The notes: a model not told the origin generated them from the sequence alone. A stretch of 64,000 bases of DNA from Fibrobacter sp. (GCA_024399035.1 JAKSID010000009.1:1-64000); one strand, 5' to 3'. Positions 22,400 through 31,792 are shown, counted from the first letter of the stretch. Numbers and translations are program-made.

Positions 22400-24649
22400 A
22401 TGCGTTCTAATTTTATTAAAACCGCAGTTCTCGGTCTCTCCGTAGCAAGTACCTCTCTGTTCGCAGCAACTTACTCTCCGCATAAGTATCAGCAGAACGA
22501 CTGGTTCGCAGAATTTGGTGGCAACACCGCAATGTATGTTAACCCGGCAGGAATTGCCGAAACTGAACAGCTCGAAGTTAGCGCTGCTTTCTTCAGCTCC
22601 ATCAGCGGCGAAGCAAGCCAGGAATACGTTAGCGTAACCTATCCTTGGGACTACAAGCACACTTTGGGCTTCTCCCTCTTTGAAAACGGTGCTTCCATCG
22701 ATGGTGGCAAGTCCTATGGTGAATACGCTCTCTTGGTTGGCTATGCATACAACCTGATGCAGTTTATCTCTCTGGGCGTTGACGTTTCCATCCTCTACAT
22801 CGACCAGTTCTCTGATGTTCAGCAGCTGACTGTCGGTGCAGACGTTGGTGTTACCATCAACCCGCTGAACTCTTCCAAGTTCGGTTACCTCTTGATCGGT
22901 GTCGCTTTGCAGAACCTGGCTCAGCCGGGTATCACGACCACTGACGAAGAAGGTTTCACCTTTGGCGTTCCGGGCTTCTTTGGTTCCTCCGGCGATGATG
23001 TTTACACCATCCCCAGCAACCTGAACGTTTCTTTCTTCTACCGCGGCCTCAACCGTGCTCTCGAAGCAAAGGCTGAAGTTTCTCTCATCGACATCTTCCA
23101 TGCCGACGAAGAAGGTGGTAGCGGTCTCAATCCCGAAGTCAGCTTCACTTTGACTTACTACCTCTCCCCGCATCTTGGCGTTCGCCTCCGCTTCACAAAG
23201 GAAGGCTACCCGGTTGCTGGTGCTACTGTGAACGTTAAGGACGTGAGCATCTTCCGTTACCTTTCTCTTGATCTCGAAATGTCTCACGACGACCTCTTCG
23301 CTAAGAAGAATCGTGGCTTCATCTGGGCTGTGAAGATTACTTCTCGCTTCGGTGACACTCGTGAAGAAAAGATCGGTGAAGAACGTTATCGTCGCTTGAA
23401 GATCGAACCTGAAAACGACTACCGTGCTGCAATGCGCCTCTACTTGAACCGTCAGTTCCTCGAAGCAGCTTATGCCTTCGGTAAGGTTCAGACCAAGTAC
23501 CCCGCATTCCACCTTGTTGACCAGGCTGCTTTCTATAAGGCAAAGTCCTTCGAAAACCTCCGTATGCACAAGGCTGCAAAGTCTGTCTACGAAGACGCAA
23601 TCAAGCGCTATCCGCAGAGTGACCAACGCGCTAAGTACCACTTCCAGTTGATGAACATCGACTATAAGGAAGGCAAGTACACTGAAGCTATGTCCAAGTA
23701 CCAGGGCATCGCTCAGAAGTTCGGCGAAAGCGACGTTAAGGCTGACGCTGACTACGTTGCAGGTCAGATCAAGTTTGAACAGGGCCTCTACCAGGAAGCT
23801 GTCGACCTGCTCGCAGCAATTCTTCCGGGTAATGCCAACTACTTCTACGCTCGTTATACCATGGGTATTGCCTACAGCCGTCTCGGCAAGTTCGACGAAG
23901 CTGAAAACTGCTTCCGCGACATTACCGAACAGCCGGTTTCCAACCAGTCCGAACGTGACTTGCAGGATGCCGCTAAGGTTAAGCTCGGCCATATCTTCTT
24001 CTCTGGCGAAAAGGCTGACCTCGGTGCTGCTGCTCAGATGTATGCACAGGTTCAGGCTGGCTCCCCGGTTTACGACGAAGCTATGCTCGGTATTGCATGG
24101 TCCTTCCTTAAGGTTAACAAGCCGGACGATGCTATGAAGCCCGCTCAGTGGATCATCAAGAACCTTCCGGAATCCTTCCTGGTTTCTGAAGCCTACCTGG
24201 TGATTGGTTACTGCCACTTCATGAAGAAGGACTATAAGGGTGCTGTAAAGGCTCTCGAACAGGCTGAAAAGCGCACCGAACAGCCGGTTGTCTCCGTTGC
24301 TGCTCGCGACAGTGCTCGTCAGGCATACGACGCCATGCAGGATGAATTTGATTCTGTCCAGGTTAAGGCTCTTGACCTCGCTCGCCAGCTGCCCACTCCG
24401 CGTGTGCAGAGCAAGCGCGAAGCTCTCAAGCCGACCTTCGACAAGGCTAACTCCGCTATCGAAAGCTACGCTGCCTTTAACTTGAAGGCAATTCAGAGTG
24501 ACCGCTTTGAATCTAACCGTAAGCGTATCTTGGAAGACGCAGGCTTTACCTTGGCAACTGTTAAGACCAAGATGGGTCAGGGTTCTGCTAGCAGCGTTGA
24601 CGTTGAGAACGAACTTGGTGGCCTCGACGACGACTTAGACCTCGAATAA
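22400..24649 (+). CDS. outer-membrane beta-barrel fused to a TPR domain
   Basis: A 749-residue protein. A signal peptide (about 1-23, ending LFA) is followed by a barrel-like region (about 25-325) of the PorV/FadL style: the NPAGIAE motif near the start and repeated amphipathic strands. From about 333 to 660 it is all-helical with tetratricopeptide-type repeats (A-x3-Y, YKEGKYTEAMSKYQGI, YQEAVDLLAAILP, LGKFDEAENCFRDI), then a charged helical tail. GGAG precedes; ATG 22400 is favoured over the adjacent GTG 22397. A barrel with its own periplasmic TPR arm could dock the 1266-residue TPR protein encoded next (inference). I do not know a named homologue. Confidence 0.75.
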   Translation: MRSNFIKTAVLGLSVASTSLFAATYSPHKYQQNDWFAEFGGNTAMYVNPAGIAETEQLEVSAAFFSSISGEASQEYVSVTYPWDYKHTLGFSLFENGASIDGGKSYGEYALLVGYAYNLMQFISLGVDVSILYIDQFSDVQQLTVGADVGVTINPLNSSKFGYLLIGVALQNLAQPGITTTDEEGFTFGVPGFFGSSGDDVYTIPSNLNVSFFYRGLNRALEAKAEVSLIDIFHADEEGGSGLNPEVSFTLTYYLSPHLGVRLRFTKEGYPVAGATVNVKDVSIFRYLSLDLEMSHDDLFAKKNRGFIWAVKITSRFGDTREEKIGEERYRRLKIEPENDYRAAMRLYLNRQFLEAAYAFGKVQTKYPAFHLVDQAAFYKAKSFENLRMHKAAKSVYEDAIKRYPQSDQRAKYHFQLMNIDYKEGKYTEAMSKYQGIAQKFGESDVKADADYVAGQIKFEQGLYQEAVDLLAAILPGNANYFYARYTMGIAYSRLGKFDEAENCFRDITEQPVSNQSERDLQDAAKVKLGHIFFSGEKADLGAAAQMYAQVQAGSPVYDEAMLGIAWSFLKVNKPDDAMKPAQWIIKNLPESFLVSEAYLVIGYCHFMKKDYKGAVKALEQAEKRTEQPVVSVAARDSARQAYDAMQDEFDSVQVKALDLARQLPTPRVQSKREALKPTFDKANSAIESYAAFNLKAIQSDRFESNRKRILEDAGFTLATVKTKMGQGSASSVDVENELGGLDDDLDLE

Positions 24650-24662
24650 CAGAATTGAGCTT

Positions 24663-24700
24663 AGGCCTGGAGAATGCGTTCTCTAGGTCTTCCCCTTTTT
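24663..24700 (+). terminator. terminator or attenuator between two genes of the envelope block
   Basis: AGGCCTGGAGAA pairs with TTCTCTAGGTCT around TGCG (arms about 24663-24674 and 24679-24690, one unpaired position), followed by TCCCCTTTTTT. Its place inside the block suggests partial read-through. Confidence 0.6.
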
Positions 24701-24726
24701 TAAGTTTTATAGGTGGAAAGAGAAAA

Positions 24727-27700
24727 ATGAAAAAATTGATGCTTGTTGGTGCAATCGTTTGCTCGCTGATTGGTAACTCCTTTGCAGCGTCCGACCCTTG
24801 TAAAGACAAAATCGCAGAAGCCAAGAAGTTGGCTGCAAAGTGTAAGGCAATGCCTAAGGGCCCTGAAAAGACTCAGTGCGCAGGTTCCTATAAGGTTTTG
24901 AAGAACCAGGCCGAACAGGCTTGCCGTTCTGGTGGTCTCGACGAAAATGGTATGCGCGAGGCTATTACTCAGTGGGAAAAGCAGGTGAACAACTGTAAGG
25001 GCAAGCAGAACGCTCGTTGCGCTTCCGCTCTCCAGCAGCTCGGTCACTATCAGTTCCAGCTGGAAGAAAAGCAGTTCTTGGATAAGAACGCTCAGTTCGA
25101 AGAAGATGTAGCATGGTGCGCAGACCGCGATAACAAGCCGGCAAAGTGCGCTAACATCGACCAGCCGCCTAAGGCTGATCATAAGAAGTCCCTCGGTTAC
25201 TTCCTCGAATACATCGACAAGTATCCTAAGGAAACCAAGACTCCGACCGTTATTTACCAGGCTGCTGCTGTGCAGGAAGCTTCTGGTGAAGACGACAAGG
25301 CTTTCAAGCTTCGTGAACGCTTGGTCAAGAACTTCCCGGACAATGGTCTTGTCCCGAAGGCTTGGCTCCGTATGGCTGAATACCACTTCATGAACCGCAA
25401 GTTCCGCGATGCTATCAACGCCTATAAGAAGGTGACTGGCTTCGAATCCTTGACCGGTAAGGAAGCTGCATTGGCCATGTACCACTTGGCTGAATCCTAC
25501 TATAACATTGCAGAATACGAAACTGCAGCTTTTAAGTACTACGAATATATCATCGGTGCCGACAAGGGTAAATTCCCCGCTGACTTGCGCGGTGAAGCTA
25601 TGGACTTCATGGCTGCATCCTTCTCTGACTTGGAAGGTGGTGGTGTCCAGGAAGCTGAAGCTTTCTTGAAGGATAAGAAGGTTCCGTTCAAGGATTCCGT
25701 CTACTACCGTATCGGTATGAAGAACAAGGACCATGACCGTAACGAAGAAGCAGTCCAGTCCTTCAAGCGCTTGATGACTATCAACGCCGACTACATCGAT
25801 GCTCCTCTGGCTGACATCGCTATGATCGAAATCTTGATCGTCCAGCAGAAGTTCGAAGAAGCTCAGGCTCATCGTTACACTGTTGTGAAGCGTTATGACC
25901 GCAACTCTTCTTGGTACAAGAAGAACCAGAAGTACCCGGAATCTGTGAAGAACGCAGAAATCGCTATCCGCGGTGCTATGCTCGACATTCCGCAGTACCA
26001 CCATGCTCGTGCTGCTAAGCTCACCAAGGAAGGTGACTTGGAAGCCGGTAAGAAGCAGTATGCTGAAGCTATCAAGGCTTACGAAAAGTTCTTGGAACGT
26101 TACAAGAAGGAACCGACCTGGGACGAATACAAGGTTCACATCAACCTCGCTCTCGTCTATCAGGAAATGGGCCAGTATGCTAACGCTGCCAAGATGTTCA
26201 ACTGGATCGTCGACACCGATACTACCCGTTATGGCCGTCGTCCCATGGGCTCCGAAGCTCTCCTGAAGAAGGAAGAAGCTGCCTATAACGCTGTGCTCGC
26301 AATGGACCAGTCTCGTGAAAAGGCTAAGAAGGACAAGGCCGGTGACGATAACGTTAAGGCTTACTCCCTCCCCGAAACCAAGGCATACTTCGAACAGGTT
26401 AAGAAGTATATGGCCAAGTTCGGCCAGAACAAGGAAGCTGCAGAACTTGCATACAACGCTGCCATCGTTCATTACGATGCTAAGCAGTTCAAGACCGCAG
26501 TGGGCGTGCTCCGCGACTTGAAGCAGAAGTTCCCGCAGCATCAGTACATCTTGCTCATCAGCCGTATGCTTGCTCAGTCCCTGTTGGAATCTAGCCAGCT
26601 GGACGAAGCTCTTACCGAATTTGAATGGCTCTTCAAGCAGTACTCTCAGGTTAAGGCAACCAGAAACGACTCTATGGCTGCTGAAATCGAAAAGGCTATT
26701 GCATACGTTCTCTTCCAGATGGCAGAACAGTCTGTCAAGGCTGGTAACAACGAAAAGGGTGCCGCCGCTTACTTGGCACTCGTGAAGCGCTACCCGAAGA
26801 TCGACATTGCTGACAAGGCTGTGTTCGAAGCTGCAGTTGCCTACGAATCTTCTAAGCAGTACGTTAAGGCTGCTGAAACCTTCATGATGTTGCCGAAGCA
26901 GTATGCTTCTTCTCCGCTCACCATCAAGGGTGTTCTCCGTGCTGCATCCGACTATAAGAAGGAAGCTGAAAACAACAAGGGTAACAAGAAGATGTTCGAA
27001 CAGCGCAATCGTGAAGCTGCTCAGACCTTCCTCTTCATCACCAACAACTTCCCGCAGGACTCCATGGCCTTCCAGGCTATCGGCTTCGCTGCTCAGGTTT
27101 ACGACTCTATCCCGGATAAGAAGACCGCTGCTACCACTTACGAAATCGCTTACAAGCGCTACCCGAAGAACGAAAAGACTCCGTCTTTCCTCTATAGCGC
27201 ATGCTTGAGCTATGACGAAGCTAAGATGGTTGACGAAGCTATCCGTTGTAACAAGGACCTCGTTCGTGACTATCCGAAGAGCACCTACGCTCTTGACGCT
27301 GCATTCTCCATCCCGATGGCCTATGCTAACGCTAAGAAGTGGGACCTCGCTGCTAAGGAATACCACACCTTCATCAAGATGTACACCGAAGACAAGGAAA
27401 AGCTGATCGCTGCTTACATCGGTGCTGCTCGTGCTTACATGGAACTTAAGGAAGAAGACAAGGCTACTGCCGACTACGACGCTACCCTTAAGAACTACGA
27501 TAAGTTCGGTCTCCAGATTAAGAACGCAGACCCGGCAGTTCCTGCTGAAGCTGCATACTACCTCGGTGAACGCGAATACAACAAGATGGCTCCGATTGTC
27601 ATCAAGGGTAAGGACAAGGATAAGGCTAAGATCATCAAGCAGCTGGTGGACATCCTCCAGAAGGCTATGAGCCAGTACTCCAAGTCTGCAACCTACGCAT

Positions 27701-28527
27701 CTGAAAAGTGGACCTTCCGTGCCACCAACAAGATGGGTATGCTCTTCGTGACCATGGCTCAGAAGATCCGTGAACAGGAACTGAACGGCAAGAAGGAAGA
27801 CGAACGCTTCGCAGAACGTATCGGTATTGTTCAGCAGCTGCCCAGCTACTACGAACAGGCTCAGCCGATCTTCAAGAAGAACATCGACCTTGCTCGTGAC
27901 CAGGGTTTCTACAACAAGGACGTGATCGAAGCTGAAGAAGGCTACATTGAAATGTACTACCAGAGCGCATCTGTGTACATGGAAGTTGCCGACGCATTCT
28001 CTAAGGCTCCGCTGCCCGACTCCGCTGCCATCGTAAAGGAATACATCTACGAAGAAATGGCTAAGGAAGACGCTATCGAAGCTGCTCACGAAGACCTCGA
28101 AGCTTATCGTGAAGAATTGAATGGCCGTTCTGAAGCTGCTAAGCAGGCTGCAATCCCGGTTTGCCAGACTGGTATCAAGGCTTCCGCCTACTACGGTATC
28201 GACAACCAGTGGACTGCAAAGCTCTTCGAAATGCTCAAGTCTATTGACGAAGCAAACGAAGTCTTGAACACCAAGATTGAAAAGTTTGACCCGTCTACCT
28301 TGTTCTCTGACCCGACTTACTTCAAGACTAAGGCTCGTATCGAACAGATCTCCAAGTCCGAAGTGATGACCCCGGAAGAACAGATCGCTACCTACCGCGA
28401 CATTATTAAGGAAGGTAAGGCTGACAACGCTAAGTTGAAGGCTGAACTCGAAGACCTTAAGAAGCAGTTGGAACCGGCTCCGGTCCCGGCTGGCGCAGGT
28501 ATGGACGACGCTGCAGGTGCATACTAG
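24727..28527 (+). CDS. very large exported TPR-repeat protein
   Basis: A 1266-residue protein with a signal peptide (about 1-20, GNSFA) and an almost wholly helical body with many TPR or TPR-like repeats from about residue 130 to 1000, for example WLRMAEYHFMNRKFRDAINA, LAESYYNIAEYETAAFKYY and ALVYQEMGQYANAAKMFNWI. The N-terminal mature part has six cysteines in C-x7-12-C spacing. A late coiled-coil (about 1220-1250) precedes a Pro/Ala/Gly end. Codon use is strongly biased, suggesting high expression. ATG 24727 follows AGGTGGAAAG. TPR arrays this long usually scaffold multi-protein complexes, and the neighbours suggest a periplasmic part of an envelope machine. Confidence 0.8.
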   Translation: MKKLMLVGAIVCSLIGNSFAASDPCKDKIAEAKKLAAKCKAMPKGPEKTQCAGSYKVLKNQAEQACRSGGLDENGMREAITQWEKQVNNCKGKQNARCASALQQLGHYQFQLEEKQFLDKNAQFEEDVAWCADRDNKPAKCANIDQPPKADHKKSLGYFLEYIDKYPKETKTPTVIYQAAAVQEASGEDDKAFKLRERLVKNFPDNGLVPKAWLRMAEYHFMNRKFRDAINAYKKVTGFESLTGKEAALAMYHLAESYYNIAEYETAAFKYYEYIIGADKGKFPADLRGEAMDFMAASFSDLEGGGVQEAEAFLKDKKVPFKDSVYYRIGMKNKDHDRNEEAVQSFKRLMTINADYIDAPLADIAMIEILIVQQKFEEAQAHRYTVVKRYDRNSSWYKKNQKYPESVKNAEIAIRGAMLDIPQYHHARAAKLTKEGDLEAGKKQYAEAIKAYEKFLERYKKEPTWDEYKVHINLALVYQEMGQYANAAKMFNWIVDTDTTRYGRRPMGSEALLKKEEAAYNAVLAMDQSREKAKKDKAGDDNVKAYSLPETKAYFEQVKKYMAKFGQNKEAAELAYNAAIVHYDAKQFKTAVGVLRDLKQKFPQHQYILLISRMLAQSLLESSQLDEALTEFEWLFKQYSQVKATRNDSMAAEIEKAIAYVLFQMAEQSVKAGNNEKGAAAYLALVKRYPKIDIADKAVFEAAVAYESSKQYVKAAETFMMLPKQYASSPLTIKGVLRAASDYKKEAENNKGNKKMFEQRNREAAQTFLFITNNFPQDSMAFQAIGFAAQVYDSIPDKKTAATTYEIAYKRYPKNEKTPSFLYSACLSYDEAKMVDEAIRCNKDLVRDYPKSTYALDAAFSIPMAYANAKKWDLAAKEYHTFIKMYTEDKEKLIAAYIGAARAYMELKEEDKATADYDATLKNYDKFGLQIKNADPAVPAEAAYYLGEREYNKMAPIVIKGKDKDKAKIIKQLVDILQKAMSQYSKSATYASEKWTFRATNKMGMLFVTMAQKIREQELNGKKEDERFAERIGIVQQLPSYYEQAQPIFKKNIDLARDQGFYNKDVIEAEEGYIEMYYQSASVYMEVADAFSKAPLPDSAAIVKEYIYEEMAKEDAIEAAHEDLEAYREELNGRSEAAKQAAIPVCQTGIKASAYYGIDNQWTAKLFEMLKSIDEANEVLNTKIEKFDPSTLFSDPTYFKTKARIEQISKSEVMTPEEQIATYRDIIKEGKADNAKLKAELEDLKKQLEPAPVPAGAGMDDAAGAY

Positions 28528-28545
28528 CGGTAAAAACAAATTTAC

Positions 28546-28580
28546 GGGGGACCTAGTTCATAGGGTTCCCCTATTTATTT
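28546..28580 (+). terminator. terminator after the large TPR gene
   Basis: GGGGGACCTA and TAGGGTTCCCC pair around GTTCA with one bulge, then CTATTTATTT. The motor genes downstream may therefore have their own start or depend on read-through. Confidence 0.7.
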
Positions 28581-28715
28581 CGCAAAAATGAGCATCCGAG
28601 CCTTTGTAAAACAAGTTTTACGTGGTCGGAGTCCCATTTTTTGCCAAAAAAAAATAAATATGAACGAAGATATTCAAAATTAACCAAAAAATCACTCAAT
28701 GAAAGGAGTACTCTA

Positions 28716-29336
28716 ATGTCTAAAATGCTTCAATCCTTCAGCCCTGAATCCGATGGTTGGCAGTTCATGTGGATCATCTTGGTCGTCTTCCTGATCGGCC
28801 TTGGTTTCTCCATCGAACGTTTTGTCTACGTCTTGCTCAAGAGCTCTAAGGGTCGTGCAAAGTTCCTCGCTGATTTCGGTAAGCTGATCTCTTCTCAGCA
28901 GTATGATCAGGCTCTGAGCCTCGCCAATGCTACCAAGCTCCCCATCGCTCGCGTTATGGCTGCAATCGTTTCTACCCGTAACGGTGGCCGCGAAACCATG
29001 ACTGCTGCTTGCGATGCAGTGTTCCTGACCGAAGCTCCCCGTCTGACTCGCTACGTTTCCATCATCTCCGTTATGGCTTCCATCTCTACCTTGCTCGGAC
29101 TTATGGGTACCATTTACGGTCTGATCTTCACCTTCGACGCTGTTGCTAACAAGCCGGCTTCTGAACGTGCTAAGGCTCTTTCTGACGGTATTGCTATCGC
29201 TATGGGTACCACTCTCCTGGGCCTTCTCTCTGCAGTGCCTCTTCTGGTCATCGTTGGCCTCCTGAACATGAACTCCGAACGCCTTATCCAGGAAATGGAA
29301 GAAAAGGGCCTCAAGATTATCAACTCCCTCGCTTAA
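28716..29336 (+). CDS. MotA/TolQ/ExbB-family proton-channel protein
   Basis: A 206-residue inner-membrane protein with three helices: one near residues 18-38 (FMWIILVVFLIGLGF) and two near 105-130 and 150-175 (SVMASISTLLGLMGTIYGLI; AMGTTLLGLLSAVPLLVIVG). The family-typical cytoplasmic loop lies between the first two. Together with TolR/ExbD partners such proteins form a proton-driven motor. ATG 28716 follows AAAGGAG (28702-28708). The next three genes encode two ExbD/TolR proteins and an AgmX/TonB-like protein, so this is the stator-channel subunit of a four-part module. Confidence 0.93.
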   Translation: MSKMLQSFSPESDGWQFMWIILVVFLIGLGFSIERFVYVLLKSSKGRAKFLADFGKLISSQQYDQALSLANATKLPIARVMAAIVSTRNGGRETMTAACDAVFLTEAPRLTRYVSIISVMASISTLLGLMGTIYGLIFTFDAVANKPASERAKALSDGIAIAMGTTLLGLLSAVPLLVIVGLLNMNSERLIQEMEEKGLKIINSLA

Positions 29337-29371
29337 TCGCCTAGGATTAATAATTAACTGGAGTTTAAAAT

Positions 29372-30268
29372 ATGTCAAGACAACTTAAGAAACCAGCAAA
29401 GCCTGAAGAACCGGATCTGTTGCCGGCCATGGGCTTGTTCACGATTCTGATTCCTATGCTGTTGTCTATGGCTGCCTTCTCCAAGCTGGCTATCGTTGAA
29501 GTCAATCTGCCGGAACGTTCCATGATGCAGATGGACAACGATACACCTCCGGAACCGGACCAGCAGGCTTTGAACTTGTCTCTGGCTATTACCGACAAGT
29601 ACCTCGTTATTGGTGCTCGCGGTGGTTTCCAGCCGAATGTCTACTTCAAGGAAATGTGGACGTTCCGTTGCAAGTCCGATGCTAAGCTGATTACCCATTC
29701 TCCGGATGATGTTAAGGCAGCTGTCGAAAGTGGTCATGGTCCTAAGTGTAAGGATGGATCCGAGATGAACGTAGAGAAGTATCTCTATGAAATCGAGAGC
29801 ATCGAACTTTGGGCTATCAATAAGGAATCTGAAGAAGATCCCGGTAAGGTTATGTGGGCTGTTTACACCAACGGCGGTACCGCTGAAGAAGCCGTTGCTG
29901 ACAGTGCATACGTAGATGGTAACAACAATTTCCTCATGGCTCCGGGTGAAGGCGCTCTTGGTCTGAATCCGCCGTCTACTCTGAGGAAGCCGGGCGCAGG
30001 TGCTGATCTTGCTACCCTCACTCCGAACTCTGCTCGTAAGCTGAAACCGGATGTGGCTGCAAAGAACATGATCTACCCGCTGTCTGCATATGATCTGATT
30101 GCTAAGGACCTTATCCAGATTCATACTCAGTTCATCGACCTTGATGACGTGGACAATATTATTATCGTTGCTAACGATGATACTCAGTTTGACAAGATCA
30201 TTCAACTTATGGACCGTGCTAAGGAAGCCGGTTTCAGCAAGATCAACCTTGCTAAGTTGGGAGGTTAA
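29372..30268 (+). CDS. ExbD/TolR-family protein with long periplasmic domain
   Basis: A 298-residue protein, about twice the usual ExbD length. It has one N-terminal membrane helix (about 20-38, GLFTILIPMLLSMAAFSKLA) followed by the ExbD-type IVEVNLPERS. The C-terminal end (VDNIIIVANDDTQFDKIIQLMDRAKEAGF) matches the final strand-helix unit of ExbD/TolR. Between them is an extra region (about 90-225) with cysteines and a WTFRC-containing segment not seen in standard members. The conserved membrane aspartate usual in ExbD/TolR is not obvious in this helix. It is 3 bp from the second ExbD gene. Confidence 0.85.
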   Translation: MSRQLKKPAKPEEPDLLPAMGLFTILIPMLLSMAAFSKLAIVEVNLPERSMMQMDNDTPPEPDQQALNLSLAITDKYLVIGARGGFQPNVYFKEMWTFRCKSDAKLITHSPDDVKAAVESGHGPKCKDGSEMNVEKYLYEIESIELWAINKESEEDPGKVMWAVYTNGGTAEEAVADSAYVDGNNNFLMAPGEGALGLNPPSTLRKPGAGADLATLTPNSARKLKPDVAAKNMIYPLSAYDLIAKDLIQIHTQFIDLDDVDNIIIVANDDTQFDKIIQLMDRAKEAGFSKINLAKLGG

Positions 30269-30270
30269 TC

Positions 30271-30765
30271 ATGGCTAGAAAAAGTCGTAAATACGGTGAA
30301 GAAGTCCCGTTCTCAATTACGTCCATGATGGACATGATGACCATTATTCTGGTGTTCATGATTAAGAACATGGACGCAGAAGGTCAGCTCTTGACTCAGG
30401 CTGAAAACTTGATCCTGCCGGTTTCCACCTCTCGTGTGCAGCCGAAGGAAGTTTCCCTGGTGGTTATCGTTGATAACAATTACGTGCTCGTTGATAATGC
30501 TAAGGTTGTGCCGACCGAAGATGTCCTCAAGCAGGAAGATCTCCTTGTGACCAAGGTTGACTCTGTGCTGAAGGAACGTCGTGCTGTCGAACAGGAACAT
30601 GCCCTTAAGGCAGGTCTCCCCGCTGACGAAGCCGGCCACATCGTTGTGCAGATCGACAAGAACATCCCTTACGATGCAATGTATAAGGTAATGGCTACTT
30701 GTGGCTTTGCCGGTTACACCAATATTGCATTCGCCGTGATGGAAAAGAACGGCGGGGAGGAATAA
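30271..30765 (+). CDS. ExbD/TolR-family protein
   Basis: A 164-residue protein with one N-terminal membrane helix containing SITSMMDMMTIILVFMI, where the aspartate matches the proton-carrying position of ExbD/TolR, and a C-terminal periplasmic domain ending in the usual AGYTNIAFAV strand. It overlaps in function with the previous longer paralogue; two different ExbD proteins per channel protein recall the AglR/AglQ/AglS motor of Myxococcus. The gene is 2-3 bp from both neighbours, so translation is tightly coupled. Confidence 0.92.
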   Translation: MARKSRKYGEEVPFSITSMMDMMTIILVFMIKNMDAEGQLLTQAENLILPVSTSRVQPKEVSLVVIVDNNYVLVDNAKVVPTEDVLKQEDLLVTKVDSVLKERRAVEQEHALKAGLPADEAGHIVVQIDKNIPYDAMYKVMATCGFAGYTNIAFAVMEKNGGEE

Positions 30766-30768
30766 CAT

Positions 30769-31713
30769 ATGGCAAAGACTAAAAAGGCAGCTCCTGCTAT
30801 TGATCCGTTAGTAGCGTCCCTGATGCCGGAATCCGATAAGAAGATGGGTGCCATCGCAGGTATCTCTCTGGTTGTCGCTTTGGCAATATGCCTTTGGGCT
30901 TCCATGTACGAACAGGTTGTGGATGAAGTCGTGTTCGATGACTCCGCAGCTGCTGATCTTACTGCTTCTATGACCATCGAAGAAAAGAAGGAAGAGAAGA
31001 AGGAAGAAAAGAAGAAGGAAGAACCCAAGAAGCCTCGTAAGAAGGCTGGTGGTGGTGGTAAGCCCCGTGGTAAGGGTCAGCCCAACGCTCCCCAGACTCG
31101 CGGTGTGCTTAAGCTCCTGACTGCTCAGACCAAGAACGCCAGCGCTGGTGCATATGACCTTATGAAGAACCAGAAGTTCTCTAAGGACATTGACAAGGTG
31201 CTGAAGGACGTTGCTGGCCTCCAGACCACGGGTAAGACCGTTCTCGGTGGCCGTCGCGGTAAGGCTGACGGTGGCTTTAACGAAGGTTACGCTGAAGGCG
31301 GTTCCGGTGGTATCGGTGACGGCTTGGCTGGCCTCCTTGGCGGTGGTGGCGGTGGTATCGCTACTAAGGCTAAGGGCTCCATCAAGACTCCGTCTGAACG
31401 TGATATCGATATGGGCGCTGGTGGTGGTTCCCGTTCTGCTGCAGACATCATGAAGGTTGTCCGTCAGCGTACTCCGGGTCTCCGTCACATCTATAACAAG
31501 TTCCTGAAGAAGAAGCCGGGCTTCCAGGGTAAGGTTACCTTGAAGTTCACAATCGCTCCGGGTGGCGAAGTTATCAGCATCTCCATTGCTTCCTCTACCA
31601 CTGGTTTCGGTGAATTTGATGGTGAAATCAAGTCCGCTGTTGGCCGCTGGAAGTTCAGCAAGGTTAAGTCCGGTAACACTACTGTGACCATTCCGTTCAC
31701 CTTCTCCGAATAA
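30769..31713 (+). CDS. AgmX/TonB-like energy-transducing protein
   Basis: A 314-residue protein with one membrane helix (about 26-46, GAIAGISLVVALAICLWAS) and a Lys/Glu-rich stretch (about 72-95). A Gly-rich low-complexity middle (about 155-215) leads to a C-terminal domain (about 225-314). That domain reads VRQRTPGLRHIYNKFLKKKP, then GKVTLKFTIAPGGEVISISI and a final W-F strand, the pattern of the AgmX/PglI C-terminal domain, related to TonB-C. It would span the periplasm and pass motor force to outer-membrane partners. A strong terminator follows and closes the block. Confidence 0.88.
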   Translation: MAKTKKAAPAIDPLVASLMPESDKKMGAIAGISLVVALAICLWASMYEQVVDEVVFDDSAAADLTASMTIEEKKEEKKEEKKKEEPKKPRKKAGGGGKPRGKGQPNAPQTRGVLKLLTAQTKNASAGAYDLMKNQKFSKDIDKVLKDVAGLQTTGKTVLGGRRGKADGGFNEGYAEGGSGGIGDGLAGLLGGGGGGIATKAKGSIKTPSERDIDMGAGGGSRSAADIMKVVRQRTPGLRHIYNKFLKKKPGFQGKVTLKFTIAPGGEVISISIASSTTGFGEFDGEIKSAVGRWKFSKVKSGNTTVTIPFTFSE

Positions 31714-31733
31714 TCTCGATTATTCCTGAAGTG

Positions 31734-31771
31734 AAAAAGAGCTAGACTGCAAAGTCTGGCTCTTTTTGTTT
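31734..31771 (+). terminator. strong intrinsic terminator closing the envelope block
   Basis: AGAGC-T-AGACT (31738-31748) pairs with AGTCT-G-GCTCT (31753-31763), flanked by A5 upstream and TTTTTG downstream. Confidence 0.85.
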
Positions 31772-31792
31772 TTAAGGCGTTTTATTTAAATT

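Noticed and set aside
24700..28539. A 1279-codon open frame on the minus strand opposite the large TPR gene
   Set aside because: It mirrors the plus-strand gene, whose biased codon use avoids trinucleotides that would be stops in reverse. It has no ribosome site, no coherent fold pattern and an unlikely composition.
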